DNA of 64,000 bases from contig CAZIXA010000004.1 of NCBI GenBank assembly GCA_964543295.1, forward strand, positions 1 through 64,000. Reading direction: 5' to 3'. The DNA is from AE-B3B sp964543295 (GTDB lineage: Bacteria; Aerophobota; Aerophobia; Aerophobales; AE-B3A). Numbering within the stretch: position 1 is the stretch's first letter; every line of letters begins with the position of its first letter. The position numbers were made by a program, and so were the translations under genes. Below, piece after piece: positions 17,626 to 25,647 of this stretch. The notes beneath the pieces were generated by a model. The model was not told the DNA's origin. It was given only the letters and a program-made list of their open reading frames with translations, and searched no databases.

Positions 17626-17896
17626 ATTCACACTAGGACAGATTCTAATGACTAGAGGTGTTAATGATTTAGCATCTCGGGATGAAGGATTTGCTAGGTT
17701 TGTTTGGCAAGCCCTCAAAAGACACAGTGCAGGAGATTGGGGAGGTCTAGCAAAAGAAGATAAGAAAGAGAACGAGTTTTCTTTGGATAAGAATTTGCGG
17801 CTACTGTCAGCCTACAAAAGAGGAAATTACAAACTCTGGATAATTACCGAAGCTGATAGGAGTGCTACTACCATTCTTTTTCCCGAAGAATACTAG
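17618..17896 (+). CDS. Plasmid/phage-related conserved protein
   Basis: A 92-residue protein. FTLGQILMTRGVNDL, HSAGDWGGLAKEDKKENE and the C-terminal LWIITEADRSATTILFPEEY match a conserved family seen across plasmids and phages, whose function is not established. The family normally ends at this PEEY, so the TAG here looks like a true stop. The frame then stays open for 12 more codons to a TGA that overlaps the next ATG. Confidence 0.7.
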   Translation: MSRFTLGQILMTRGVNDLASRDEGFARFVWQALKRHSAGDWGGLAKEDKKENEFSLDKNLRLLSAYKRGNYKLWIITEADRSATTILFPEEY

Positions 17897-17911
17897 AGTA
17901 AGGTTTTGATA
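17888..17911 (+). repeat. Direct repeat, copy 1 (24 bases)
   Basis: gaatactagagtaaggtttt plus gata spans the TAG of the gene ending at 17896. A copy with 2 of 24 differences is at 18410-18433. This suggests local duplication around the gene end. Confidence 0.6.
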
Positions 17912-17931
17912 CAAATTGAAAGGAAAAGAAA

Positions 17932-18357
17932 ATGAGTGTAGTTCTTTATAGCGAGAAAAAATTTCTAAAGATATACAAAACGTTAGCACCGGAAGGAGGA
18001 AGTTTAGCATGGCTATTTGGTTATCCCGATGGATGGGATGAGCTCAGCGGTATGGATTATTATCTCAAAAACTTTATCAATGATTTATACCGGGCCAACA
18101 CTATAACCTGGAATAGGCAATATCCAGACGAGGTCCAAGAAATAGAGACACTAAATTTCTCACAGACGGTATTGCCATATGGAAATTTGTGTCAGCTATA
18201 TAAGTCTTTACTGGGATTAAGATACAATCTATGTGATAACGAGGGGGAAGAATCGGATCTTAATAATTGTCTTGATAGATTAAATAGATTAATTGACCAT
18301 ATTGCATTGAAAATTATTCAAGAAATACCGGCCTATCAAGATGCTAATACCTGGTGA
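17932..18357 (+). CDS. Hypothetical protein, phage/plasmid type
   Basis: A 141-residue soluble acidic protein, ATG after aaaggaaaag. It has KIYKTLAPEGGSLAWLFG and later NCLDRLNRLIDHI helices. Not recognised. Its start overlaps an in-frame TGA downstream of the TAG at 17894. Confidence 0.55.
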   Translation: MSVVLYSEKKFLKIYKTLAPEGGSLAWLFGYPDGWDELSGMDYYLKNFINDLYRANTITWNRQYPDEVQEIETLNFSQTVLPYGNLCQLYKSLLGLRYNLCDNEGEESDLNNCLDRLNRLIDHIALKIIQEIPAYQDANTW

Positions 18358-18409
18358 AAAAACATAGGAGAAAATTATGACAGAAAAAAGACAACTAGAC
18401 TGGGAAAAA

Positions 18410-18433
18410 GAATACTAGACTAAAGTTTTGATA
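18410..18433 (+). repeat. Direct repeat, copy 2 (24 bases)
   Basis: gaatactagactaaagtttt plus gata, 22 of 24 bases as in the copy at 17888. In both the TAG is in the same frame after an E-Y pair. Confidence 0.6.
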
Positions 18434-18560
18434 AGGTGAGTCTTTCGATGTAGTCAAAGAGAAAACGCAGGCTTAAAGATTATGGAAAAAGAGGTTTAGC
18501 TACATTTAGCTGGCACCCAAATGCCGGTAAAGTGATCTATCTATTCACGGTTAAAGACAA

Positions 18561-18600
18561 AAGAGGTTGGTTCGGTTTATTTTCTCCTGACCAACCTCTT
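18561..18600 (+). repeat. Intergenic hairpin of a recurring type
   Basis: Perfect 11-base arms aagaggttggt and accaacctctt flank an 18-base loop, with no T run. It overlaps the end of the degenerate reading frame and lies 30 bases before the next gene. Confidence 0.6.
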
Positions 18601-18630
18601 CTCACGTAAAGGACCTTCACGGAGGAAGCA

Positions 18631-19062
18631 ATGAATTTCAAAACGTTGGATGATGAGAAAAAGATAAATAAGGTTTTGAGTTTTTGCTATAGACTTGTAC
18701 CCAGAATAGTGAAAAGTATTCTTGTTGGCGAAGGATTTACGGTTAGCGAAAGAGGAAAAGAGTTAGGGTTAATTTATGAGGTCAAACTACCTAAATCTCC
18801 TGTGGGGGCAGAGTTTTACTTCCATAACCTCTTTTTGGAAATTACCACCATGGATAGAGATGCTGAGTGCCTACAGTTTGATGAAGGACTCGTTGATTTT
18901 GGATATTTTCTTTCCAAAACCTTGAGGATGGTGGAAAGCAAGCTCAGACCCCTTCTTCTCGTAATGAGCGAGAAAAACATCGGAAAAGGAATAGAAAAGA
19001 TGATGGAACTTGCTCCCGAGTATCATAGACTAAGAGCCATTTGGAGGGATAAAGATGACTAA
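18631..19062 (+). CDS. Hypothetical protein
   Basis: A 143-residue soluble protein after ggaggaagc. It has a long helical N-terminus (KINKVLSFCYRLVPRIVKSI) and an acidic/aliphatic middle. Not recognised. Its end overlaps the following 52-residue gene by eight bases. Confidence 0.55.
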   Translation: MNFKTLDDEKKINKVLSFCYRLVPRIVKSILVGEGFTVSERGKELGLIYEVKLPKSPVGAEFYFHNLFLEITTMDRDAECLQFDEGLVDFGYFLSKTLRMVESKLRPLLLVMSEKNIGKGIEKMMELAPEYHRLRAIWRDKDD

Positions 19063-19213
19063 AAAAGAGGAAATTCTGCTAGTGGTAAGGTGCGCTGTTA
19101 ACCATGCAGTGTATAAGAAGAGTTGTTCAGGATGGGATGACGAGTCTCTCTGTAAGAAGATACAAGCTCTTCTACGAGAAAGGTTTCCTCGTTTTAAGAA
19201 TCCATCCCTTTAA
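19055..19213 (+). CDS. 52-residue hypothetical protein
   Basis: Starts at ATG 19055 inside the end of the gene before it. It reads MTKKEEILLVVRCAVNHAVY followed by a W-D-D-E segment and an RFPRFKNPSL end. A coupled start and coherent helical text support it. Function unknown. Confidence 0.45.
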   Translation: MTKKEEILLVVRCAVNHAVYKKSCSGWDDESLCKKIQALLRERFPRFKNPSL

Positions 19214-19365
19214 GAGACTAACCCACCAAGAAAAGTTTCTCTCTTAAACTAACCATAAGAAAAATAATCAAGATGGGTGTTTTGGTTAACCCACAAGAGT
19301 TCTTTTACTAAAGGGGCTTTTCAGCAAATTGGTTAGGTCCATCTTCAAAAGGAGGTATTTACCAA

Positions 19366-19551
19366 ATGAAGATAGCGACAATTAAACAGAGTGATCTAGA
19401 TTCATCGTGTTGGCTGATTCAGTTTTGGGGAAGGCAGTATTGTCAGGAATGTGAGCTTAACGGAACCAAAGAATGCGGTGGAAACTGGGGAAATGCGAAG
19501 AAAATTAGGGAAGGAAAGATGAAAGTAAAGAGTAAACCACCAAATACTTAG
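19366..19551 (+). CDS. Small cysteine-rich protein
   Basis: A 61-residue protein with a strong aaaggaggt site. QYCQECELNGTKECGG gives a C-x2-C...C pattern and a further cysteine at residue 15, so it may bind zinc; the ligand set is incomplete. The C-terminus is basic. Not recognised. Confidence 0.55.
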   Translation: MKIATIKQSDLDSSCWLIQFWGRQYCQECELNGTKECGGNWGNAKKIREGKMKVKSKPPNT

Positions 19552-19567
19552 GAAAGGAGAAAAGAAC

Positions 19568-19897
19568 ATGGCAAAAAATAAAGAATATAGACCAGTGGAA
19601 GAGCTTAAGGAAATATTATTTGTGAAGTTAAAGCGTGAAAAATTCAAGCTGGACTATGGACATAAAGTAACGCTAGGAGAATATCTAGCCAATAACATTG
19701 TGATCCAGAACGACAGCAAAAGAATTGAGTGCATGGATTGTTACCAATAGTCAAATAAGGATGAGAAAAGCTACCATTTCTGTGACTGCTAGTCTAGGGA
19801 GCTGCTCTATCTACTCGAGTTGTCAGGTGAAAATTCTGTCAACCAGAGAAGGCAAAACAGAAGTGATGAAAACAAAAAGAGAATCCAACGTAGCTAA
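19568..19897 (+). pseudogene. Small Zn-motif gene with two in-frame TAG codons (readthrough or decay)
   Basis: From ATG 19568 (aaaggag site) the frame reads 60 codons ending IECMDCYQ, then TAG (19748), then SNKDEKSYHFCDC, TAG (19790), then RELLYLLELSGENSVNQ, and a TAA at 19895. Only TAG, never TAA or TGA, interrupts it. The parts join into a plausible C-x2-C...C-x-C zinc-binding unit split by the first TAG. A +1 frame (19725-19913) gives poorer text. If the TAGs are true stops, the product is the 60-residue part only. Decay, sequencing error and suppressed amber codons are the alternatives. Confidence 0.5.
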
Positions 19898-19938
19898 AGG
19901 CAAGGAAAAGTAAGAGAATGAGAAGAAAGGAGGAAGCT

Positions 19939-20316
19939 ATGCTTCAAGGAAGGTGTAAAAAGTGCGGCTTACTCATAAGAATAAGGCAAGGCAAACTCTC
20001 CCGACAGGAGGTGATTGAGAGACTAAAAAGGATGGAAACATTTGAGTGTCCGGATCATCATGTTGAACTGTGCTCTCCTTATCCTGACTTTTGGAACATT
20101 GATGAGTTTGAAGAAGTGGAAGATCCTCCTGAGGTGAGCGAGAAAGAGTGGCTAGCCCAAATGAGGAAAAAGTATAAGGAGGTTTTGGATTGTGAGGAGT
20201 TTTACAATCTTAATATCCTTAAGGGTTTTGCCTTTGGATTTCCTATTACTACTGACGAGGAAAACTGGAACTTTGCAAACTCCTCTTCTGGAAAAAGATA
20301 CTATTTTCACAATTAG
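19939..20316 (+). CDS. Small zinc-ribbon-type hypothetical protein
   Basis: A 125-residue protein starting at ATG 19939 (AAAGGAGG site); an ATG at 19918 is too close to the previous frame. The N-terminus has C-K-K-C (GRCKKCGLLI) and a later FECPDHHVELC, so zinc binding through Cys/His is likely. The middle is acidic. I recall similar proteins from plasmids and phages, but I cannot name the family. Confidence 0.55.
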   Translation: MLQGRCKKCGLLIRIRQGKLSRQEVIERLKRMETFECPDHHVELCSPYPDFWNIDEFEEVEDPPEVSEKEWLAQMRKKYKEVLDCEEFYNLNILKGFAFGFPITTDEENWNFANSSSGKRYYFHN

Positions 20317-20339
20317 ATGCGTGACAAGGAGATAGAAAA

Positions 20340-20543
20340 ATGCGAGGGAGAATAATTGCCTGTATGAATCATGGAAGCATAGTGCAGATATTGCTGAGGA
20401 CAGAAGAGGGATTAGAAAGTATTGTTATGGATCACAGATGCTTTTGGAACATGATCGAGGTAAAGCAGGATATAAAAGGAAAGGAAGTTGAATACAACAA
20501 GGAGGATAAAACTATATCATTTGCAGAAGATTTAGTAGGATAG
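20340..20543 (+). CDS. Small hypothetical protein
   Basis: A 67-residue beta-rich protein, ATG 20340 after aaggag. It has VQILLRTEEGLESIVMDHR strands and a DKTISFAEDLVG end. Not recognised. It is followed by a hairpin (20553). Confidence 0.5.
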   Translation: MRGRIIACMNHGSIVQILLRTEEGLESIVMDHRCFWNMIEVKQDIKGKEVEYNKEDKTISFAEDLVG

Positions 20544-20552
20544 AAATAGAGA

Positions 20553-20578
20553 AGGGGCTGGTGTACTAACCGGCCCCT
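20553..20578 (+). repeat. Intergenic hairpin of a recurring type
   Basis: Arms aggggctggt and accggcccct (one G-U pair) flank a six-base loop. It resembles a terminator stem but has no T run. Same family as those at 16355 and 18561. Confidence 0.6.
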
Positions 20579-20611
20579 CTGCAGTATTAATTCAGTGTAA
20601 ATCTTTTATAT

Positions 20612-20848
20612 ATGGTCCTCTATTGCCATTTTAAAATGGTAAAAAACAATCTGGAAGAAAGATGTAAAAAATCAGTAATAAAAATAGCTGGCACGGTGGA
20701 GAAAATAAGACGACAGTTATACAAGATTGAGGATATCAATCAGAAGCTTTCGCATATCATAACGAACTTGAGAGAAGATTACTACTACGGAAAGAGATTG
20801 AGGAATTCTTACGAAACATACAATAACAATACCAACCGGAAATATTGA
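20612..20848 (+). CDS. Small hypothetical protein
   Basis: A 78-residue (or 70 from ATG 20636) helical, basic protein with an N-rich tail (YETYNNNTNRKY). No ribosome site is evident. The codon use and helix pattern (IEDINQKLSHIITNL) look real. Unknown function. Confidence 0.4.
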   Translation: MVLYCHFKMVKNNLEERCKKSVIKIAGTVEKIRRQLYKIEDINQKLSHIITNLREDYYYGKRLRNSYETYNNNTNRKY

Positions 20849-20967
20849 AGCTTTCATTCACCAAAAAATAGATAAATCCAGAAAAAGGTTCAATCTTTCG
20901 ACATAAATGCAGTGTAAAGCATATTAAGTTATAGGTTTGAACCAACCGAGAATCACGACGTGATAGA

Positions 20968-21333
20968 ATGGAAATCCGGCACGACATTGAAGGGGGGCGA
21001 AAAGAAATCCGGAAGAGTCTTTTTATCAATCGAAAACATACTTTAACGGAAGTTTATCGAATAAAAGCGCTGTTTAGAGAAACAGAGGAAGTAGTGGCAA
21101 AGATAGAGAATCTACTAAGAAATCAGAAAGGGTCTAGGGGCGAGTGTTACCCAAAGCATCGAATAAGAGAAGAATCTGAGCATTTGCTTATTATTTATGA
21201 GTCTTTAAATGGGATGCTTAGAGACGATAGCAGCATCCAAGAGCGATTTATCTTTGATATAGCGAAAGCGAAGGGACAAATCGGGGATACTCTGGACAAA
21301 GCACTCAGTTTCTGTAATCTCGTCTGGATTTGA
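20968..21333 (+). CDS. Hypothetical helical protein
   Basis: A 121-residue protein with heptad-like helices (ETEEVVAKIENLLRNQKGS). It starts at ATG 20968, with an 11-base tcacgacgtga palindrome directly upstream. No clear ribosome site. Not recognised. Confidence 0.45.
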   Translation: MEIRHDIEGGRKEIRKSLFINRKHTLTEVYRIKALFRETEEVVAKIENLLRNQKGSRGECYPKHRIREESEHLLIIYESLNGMLRDDSSIQERFIFDIAKAKGQIGDTLDKALSFCNLVWI

Positions 21334-21539
21334 TCTAGATACCTCAGATTGATTATCGGGCAAAAATGTCGTATAGTGGATATGGCGATTGGAAATTTCC
21401 TCGAGACTCTCACCTGAATATTCGGTGCTGATTATATACCTGTGTAGTCAGATGTTAGTTCCACACATACTTGGCACAGTGAATGACTTAGAAACCGAAG
21501 CTTTACCTTCAAGACAGAGTCAGATAAAAAAGACATCTG

Positions 21540-23219
21540 ATGCAGATAAACCCGATAATCATTATGGTTTTTCTCGCCTTGTACTTTACCTTGTTGTTAA
21601 GTGTCCCGGCTCGCGTGCCCAGGAAGGATAAGCTCCAAAGGATGATTATGGAAGGATTATCCTTGCCAGCGGGAATAGGAATGCTGGCTGCAATTGCACT
21701 TATCTCTTTTTTCGTATTTCTATTTACTTTTCTAAAGATTGTGCCAATATTCGATACAGTTGGTTTCTCTTCTTGGTGGAATCGTGACCCGATTGGTACG
21801 CTGTTGGGTCATATCGGTGGGTGGATTCTCCTTTTTTCCCTGGCTATCTTTTCTTTTTTCTGTCTTTTCTTTCTTGCCTTTGGCTACCAAAGATTCAAAG
21901 GAAAATATCCTGAAACTACCGAAAATTCACCGGAAACTAAAAGGCATCCTGTCCTCACTAAAGTCGAGCAGATCTTTCGAGGATGTCAAAAGAGAGCAAA
22001 TTTGAAGGTTCCCACGAGATTCATTGTTCTGGGCAAAAAAGAGAAAGAAACGCAGGATTTTTCTGGATGCGCGATAACCGGCAAAGGTAACAAGGAAATA
22101 GCCCTGCTTTTGGGTGAGGACTTCTTATACTCTTTTGATAAAGGCATTTTGAACGAAAAAGAAGTAAGAGCTGCGCTTTGCCACGAAACAGCCCATATTC
22201 TTCAAAGAGACCACTTGCTACCACTACTAGCAATGGAACTCAACCACAGTAAACTAATCCCACTTTTCACTTGGGGTATTGGATTAGGTTTAGCTCTTTT
22301 TGCAACCGCAATTCAGCGCCTGGTAGATTTTTCGTTCGTTTTCTACGTTTTGCCCATAGTTATGTTCTTCTTTTTCATCAGATACATTTGCTTCTTAGCA
22401 ATTGCAAGAGGGATGCAGGGTCGAGAGTACATGGCAGATCAAGAGGCTCTCGTCCGCTTTGGGATCCCGGTAAGTGATCTATCATCTATGATAAAGAAAA
22501 TGGCTCTTTTGCAATCGAGTGGAATTAATGCTTCTCTTTCGCTTTCCATTGACCAAAGAGCGCCTGAATCAAAAGAGAGCAAAGATAAAGAGCGGGACCA
22601 TGGTGTCATTAGTTCACTGGGTAAGGGAGCTACCCTCCTAAAGCAAGTTTTTACTACTCAGGTAGCCTATCACCCTCCCCTACGAAAGAGATTGGCGATG
22701 TTGAGATTAAGAACGGGAGTGGAAAAAGAAAGGCAAAACTCTGCTTATGTCATAAGAAGCAGTAAAGATATTCTAGTTGACGGGATCCTGTGGCCAGGTA
22801 CCCTAAATGCTATTATAGCATCCGCTTATGTGATGATGAAGGTCTCTAGGTCCTATATCCCTGATATGAGTCCCTATGAAACAGCTATTTTCTCCATATT
22901 CTGGCTGAACGTCGGAGCCTGGTCCGTAGGTGAGATGCATCTCGTGTGCTGTCTTGATGTCCAAGCAGTGCGAAGTAAGTTCTTTAGAAATTGGTTAGCT
23001 TTATTGATGGCTCTCGAGTGGCGAAGAATTCATCTGAACAACTTTATCAGGGTACTGATTACCTCTGGGTTTGTGACAGTTTTAGGATTGGGAAGCTGGC
23101 TGCGAACACTCTCCGTATTCTTTCTTTTCACCACTATGAGTTCTATCTCATTTGCTTTATTAGCATGTGTCTTCGGTTTGATGAAATCCTCATCCCCCAC
23201 AAGGAGAGACCATGGATAG
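21540..23219 (+). CDS. Membrane M48-family zinc metallopeptidase
   Basis: A 559-residue protein. Four or more hydrophobic spans at residues 5-25, 44-70 and 92-115, and another group after the active site. The catalytic HExxH is in ALCHETAHILQRDH (H215-E216-x2-H219), and EYMADQEAL supplies the third ligand (E296), as in M48/HtpX and BlaR1-like peptidases. A C-terminal membrane part (from about residue 420) sets it apart from HtpX. The next gene overlaps its stop by eight bases, which makes a pair in which this is the membrane protease and the partner has a DNA-binding-like fold. Confidence 0.8.
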   Translation: MQINPIIIMVFLALYFTLLLSVPARVPRKDKLQRMIMEGLSLPAGIGMLAAIALISFFVFLFTFLKIVPIFDTVGFSSWWNRDPIGTLLGHIGGWILLFSLAIFSFFCLFFLAFGYQRFKGKYPETTENSPETKRHPVLTKVEQIFRGCQKRANLKVPTRFIVLGKKEKETQDFSGCAITGKGNKEIALLLGEDFLYSFDKGILNEKEVRAALCHETAHILQRDHLLPLLAMELNHSKLIPLFTWGIGLGLALFATAIQRLVDFSFVFYVLPIVMFFFFIRYICFLAIARGMQGREYMADQEALVRFGIPVSDLSSMIKKMALLQSSGINASLSLSIDQRAPESKESKDKERDHGVISSLGKGATLLKQVFTTQVAYHPPLRKRLAMLRLRTGVEKERQNSAYVIRSSKDILVDGILWPGTLNAIIASAYVMMKVSRSYIPDMSPYETAIFSIFWLNVGAWSVGEMHLVCCLDVQAVRSKFFRNWLALLMALEWRRIHLNNFIRVLITSGFVTVLGLGSWLRTLSVFFLFTTMSSISFALLACVFGLMKSSSPTRRDHG

Positions 23220-24354
23220 GAAAAGAAGTTCATCGACTTTAGTTACAAGGAATCTTTGCAGGCGGTTCATCAGAGAAAGACACCCCAAGGAATTGGACTT
23301 TTTTGATACTATTTGGGACATTTTCATAAAACTCGCTCGACCTTTGAGGCAAGAAGAGAAGCAAAAAAAGCAATTCAAATTCTTCAGGACAAAAACTGTC
23401 AGTGCTCTAGGTTTTACCGAAGCAGAGGTACTTGATCTGGTCACACCTTCAGTGATAGCAGTAATTTCGGCGGCTACTTATCACTTGAGCATTTTGGAAG
23501 AAGAGATAGAGGAAAAAGAGATAAAAGAGTTGGTCGATACCTATGCTCAAGTTTATGGAGTAAAAAAGGAGCTTAGAGAGGAAATAAACAGTTTCCTTAT
23601 CCCCCTGTTGAAGCTTGAGCTCTCCAGGCTCAAACCGATTAAGCGCAAGCCAGAGGCTAAAGGAAAATATGAAGTGACAATCTCGGGAAAGGAAGGAGCG
23701 AAGGATTTTTCCGATGTCGGATTGAAAATAGGAATTCGTGATGCAAGACCGTATGTAGAGATTGATGGAAAGGAGATTACAGATTTTAGAGACAGAGAGG
23801 CAACTTTTGCAAGATTGGCCTTGTTAGGGGCTGCCCAGATTACCAAAGATCCGAAATACAAAAATGGGTATGTTTCTAAGGAGGACCTATTTGACAGGGG
23901 TAGTCACGAGGTTTCTCGCATTCGTGGCTTGTTGAGTGCAAAACTTGAAAATATTCCTTTCGGTTTGAAAGGGAAAATCGTTCAGGCAAGTAAGGACGGT
24001 AGAGTTAGATTAAATATCAAAGTAGAGATAGATAATTCAATTTCCAATTTTCGATCAAAATATGTAGGGACGTTAAACCGTAAGATCGAGCAAATGAATC
24101 AGATTCTTATCATTCCGCCCGATGCAGATAAGTTATATATTATTGAAACAATTGCAACTTTAAACATTTTATGGAAGAACTTTGAGAAGTTAGTGTTTAG
24201 GATGGGTAGAGATATAGAATTGATCAAGCTGGCCATGCAAATGGCCAATAAAGGAGAATATGACGATAGTGAATATAAGAAGTTAATGGAAAAAGCAAGA
24301 AGGTTAAAAGAACGAATCAAGCAGATGTTCCCTGATTTTTTTGAGGAGGAATGA
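23212..24354 (+). CDS. Hypothetical protein with winged-helix-like segment, partner of the M48 peptidase
   Basis: A 380-residue soluble protein. Residues 165-275 have VSKEDLFDRGSHEVSRIRGL and an IVQASKDGRVRLNI strand end. That resembles the DNA-binding domain of OmpR-type regulators (recognition helix, then wing). The N-terminal 120 residues are helical and the C-terminus is a coiled coil. It overlaps the peptidase stop and ends 11 bases before a convergent gene. A transcription or signalling role under the peptidase is inferred; I did not recognise a full-length family. Confidence 0.55.
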   Translation: MDRKRSSSTLVTRNLCRRFIRERHPKELDFFDTIWDIFIKLARPLRQEEKQKKQFKFFRTKTVSALGFTEAEVLDLVTPSVIAVISAATYHLSILEEEIEEKEIKELVDTYAQVYGVKKELREEINSFLIPLLKLELSRLKPIKRKPEAKGKYEVTISGKEGAKDFSDVGLKIGIRDARPYVEIDGKEITDFRDREATFARLALLGAAQITKDPKYKNGYVSKEDLFDRGSHEVSRIRGLLSAKLENIPFGLKGKIVQASKDGRVRLNIKVEIDNSISNFRSKYVGTLNRKIEQMNQILIIPPDADKLYIIETIATLNILWKNFEKLVFRMGRDIELIKLAMQMANKGEYDDSEYKKLMEKARRLKERIKQMFPDFFEEE

Positions 24355-24365
24355 TATGATTTTGA

Positions 24366-25316
24366 TCACCGCCCCTCTAGATAGTCTTCTAACATTTTCT
24401 TCTTTCGGTTATCTCGTATTTCTCTCATTATTCTATTCTCTATAGACTTTATATGTTCTCTGTCTACCTGGACTATTTTCTTTTCCTCTTCTGTAAGATA
24501 AAATATTCCGTGTTCTTTTAAGCCGACTCCATATATTTTTACTGCTTTTTTCCTTATATTTTCTATACATTTACCTATTTCATCTGTGCTCATTTCCTTC
24601 CCATAATAACTGGCCAGAAACTTTATGGTCTCCTTGCGATCAATCCAGTCAAAGTGATAAAGAAGGCAAGCTAATTCCCGAGTTCTTTCATCAGAGGTGA
24701 CTTTTCCAAATCTCATTAATTGATGCGGACTGTATGTTATCTTCCTGCCCCAATCATACTTAATATCCGCGGTAAGTTCATTTTCAAGCCAGGGAACAGA
24801 CAGAGGATCATAATATAAGATGTCATTCTTATGTATGGCTCGGGTGCTGTCCGCTAACAAACGTACTAACTCCTTTCTTACGTCCTGTGGCGTCTTTTTA
24901 TTGATTTTGTCGAGAGGGATACCCTCTGAATAAAGATGGTACAAAAATCCCTCCTTTCCTTTACCCGTCAACTTAAACCCTATCGGTTTCTCAACTTTAA
25001 CGTTTCTAAATCTTTGCCTGGAAAGTTTATAGAGTTTCTTTGGTAAACCATCCTGAACACGATAAGAGGAAAGATCCCTTTGGACAAAAAGTATGCTATT
25101 GGCCAAATAGAGCCGTTTCTCATTGAACAATCTTGATAGGGATTTGGATAGGGGATACTTGACTTCTCTCCATCCTTGAGGATCTAAGAGGAAATCATAC
25201 CCCTGCCTAAAGAAAAGAATCTCTTCCTTTGACATTTTCCTTCCTTGGTAAGCTTGCCCAAAAAATCTCTGGAAATAGCTCACATTAAATTCCTTGAACA
25301 GACTTTCAATTACCAT
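24366..25316 (-). CDS. Hypothetical protein, possibly kinase-fold (reverse-oriented gene)
   Basis: A 316-residue protein, the only leftward gene in 9.7-39 kb. The middle has LLADSTRAIHKNDILYYDP... and ERTRELACLLYHFDWIDRKE followed by FLASYYG. This layout is reminiscent of the C-lobe of InaA/Kdo-type or aminoglycoside kinases. The HGD...N catalytic motif is not present, so the similarity is weak. It has its own consensus promoter and palindrome just upstream, so it is separately controlled. Confidence 0.5.
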   Translation of the reverse strand: MVIESLFKEFNVSYFQRFFGQAYQGRKMSKEEILFFRQGYDFLLDPQGWREVKYPLSKSLSRLFNEKRLYLANSILFVQRDLSSYRVQDGLPKKLYKLSRQRFRNVKVEKPIGFKLTGKGKEGFLYHLYSEGIPLDKINKKTPQDVRKELVRLLADSTRAIHKNDILYYDPLSVPWLENELTADIKYDWGRKITYSPHQLMRFGKVTSDERTRELACLLYHFDWIDRKETIKFLASYYGKEMSTDEIGKCIENIRKKAVKIYGVGLKEHGIFYLTEEEKKIVQVDREHIKSIENRIMREIRDNRKKKMLEDYLEGR

Positions 25317-25339
25317 GTTTGAGAATGAGAAGAATAACT

Positions 25340-25368
25340 TTATAAATCTTTTCTGTCCGGTAAGTCAA
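25340..25368 (-). promoter_or_regulatory. Sigma-70-type promoter of the reversed gene
   Basis: On the minus strand TTGACT (25363-25368), a 17-base spacer and TTATAA (25340-25345). The start codon at 25316 is about 20 bases from the expected start point, so the leader is very short and no ribosome site is seen. The -35 box overlaps the palindrome at 25367. Confidence 0.7.
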
Positions 25369-25394
25369 TACCAAGCGGACATCCGCTTGGTATT
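25367..25394. promoter_or_regulatory. Perfect palindrome, likely operator
   Basis: Two exact 13-base arms (aataccaagcgga and tccgcttggtatt) are separated by two bases. It overlaps the upstream edge of the promoter for the gene at 24366-25316, the position expected for a repressor or activator site. Confidence 0.75.
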
Positions 25395-25647
25395 CATATC
25401 GTACAATGATCTTGTAGTTTTAGGAAAGAGGAGGATTTTTTCTTAATCTCTCTATAGTTAATCCGAGGGTGGCATCAATCTCATATTCTAAGGAACCGTA
25501 AAAGGAGAATTCCGATTAACCCTAAAAGCAGAAAATAAAAGAAAAACCGAAAATCGATCTTTCTCAAAAGATACATACCTATCTATCCAACAAAGCCGTT
25601 AAAAAATGAAGTAATCACTGGGGAAAAAAATCTAGAGGGGGTTAAGA

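Larger units (their letters stand above)
18377..18609 (+). pseudogene. Degenerate small genes with in-frame TAG codons
   Basis: Two coherent stretches are interrupted by TAG. One starts at ATG 18377 (MTEKRQLDWEKEY, then TAG 18416, then TKVLIR and TGA). The other starts at GTG 18436 (MSLSM, TAG 18451, then SKRKRRLKDYGKRG and HPNAGKVIYLFTV) and ends at TAA 18607. The text beyond the TAG is protein-like over 50 codons. Either these are decayed copies or the TAG is read through. No alternative start lies between the TAG and the good text. Confidence 0.45.

Noticed and set aside
19725..19913. +1 frame overlapping the TAG-split gene
   Set aside because: Its protein text is low quality and the ribosome site is missing. 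The other frame with TAG codons is more protein-like.
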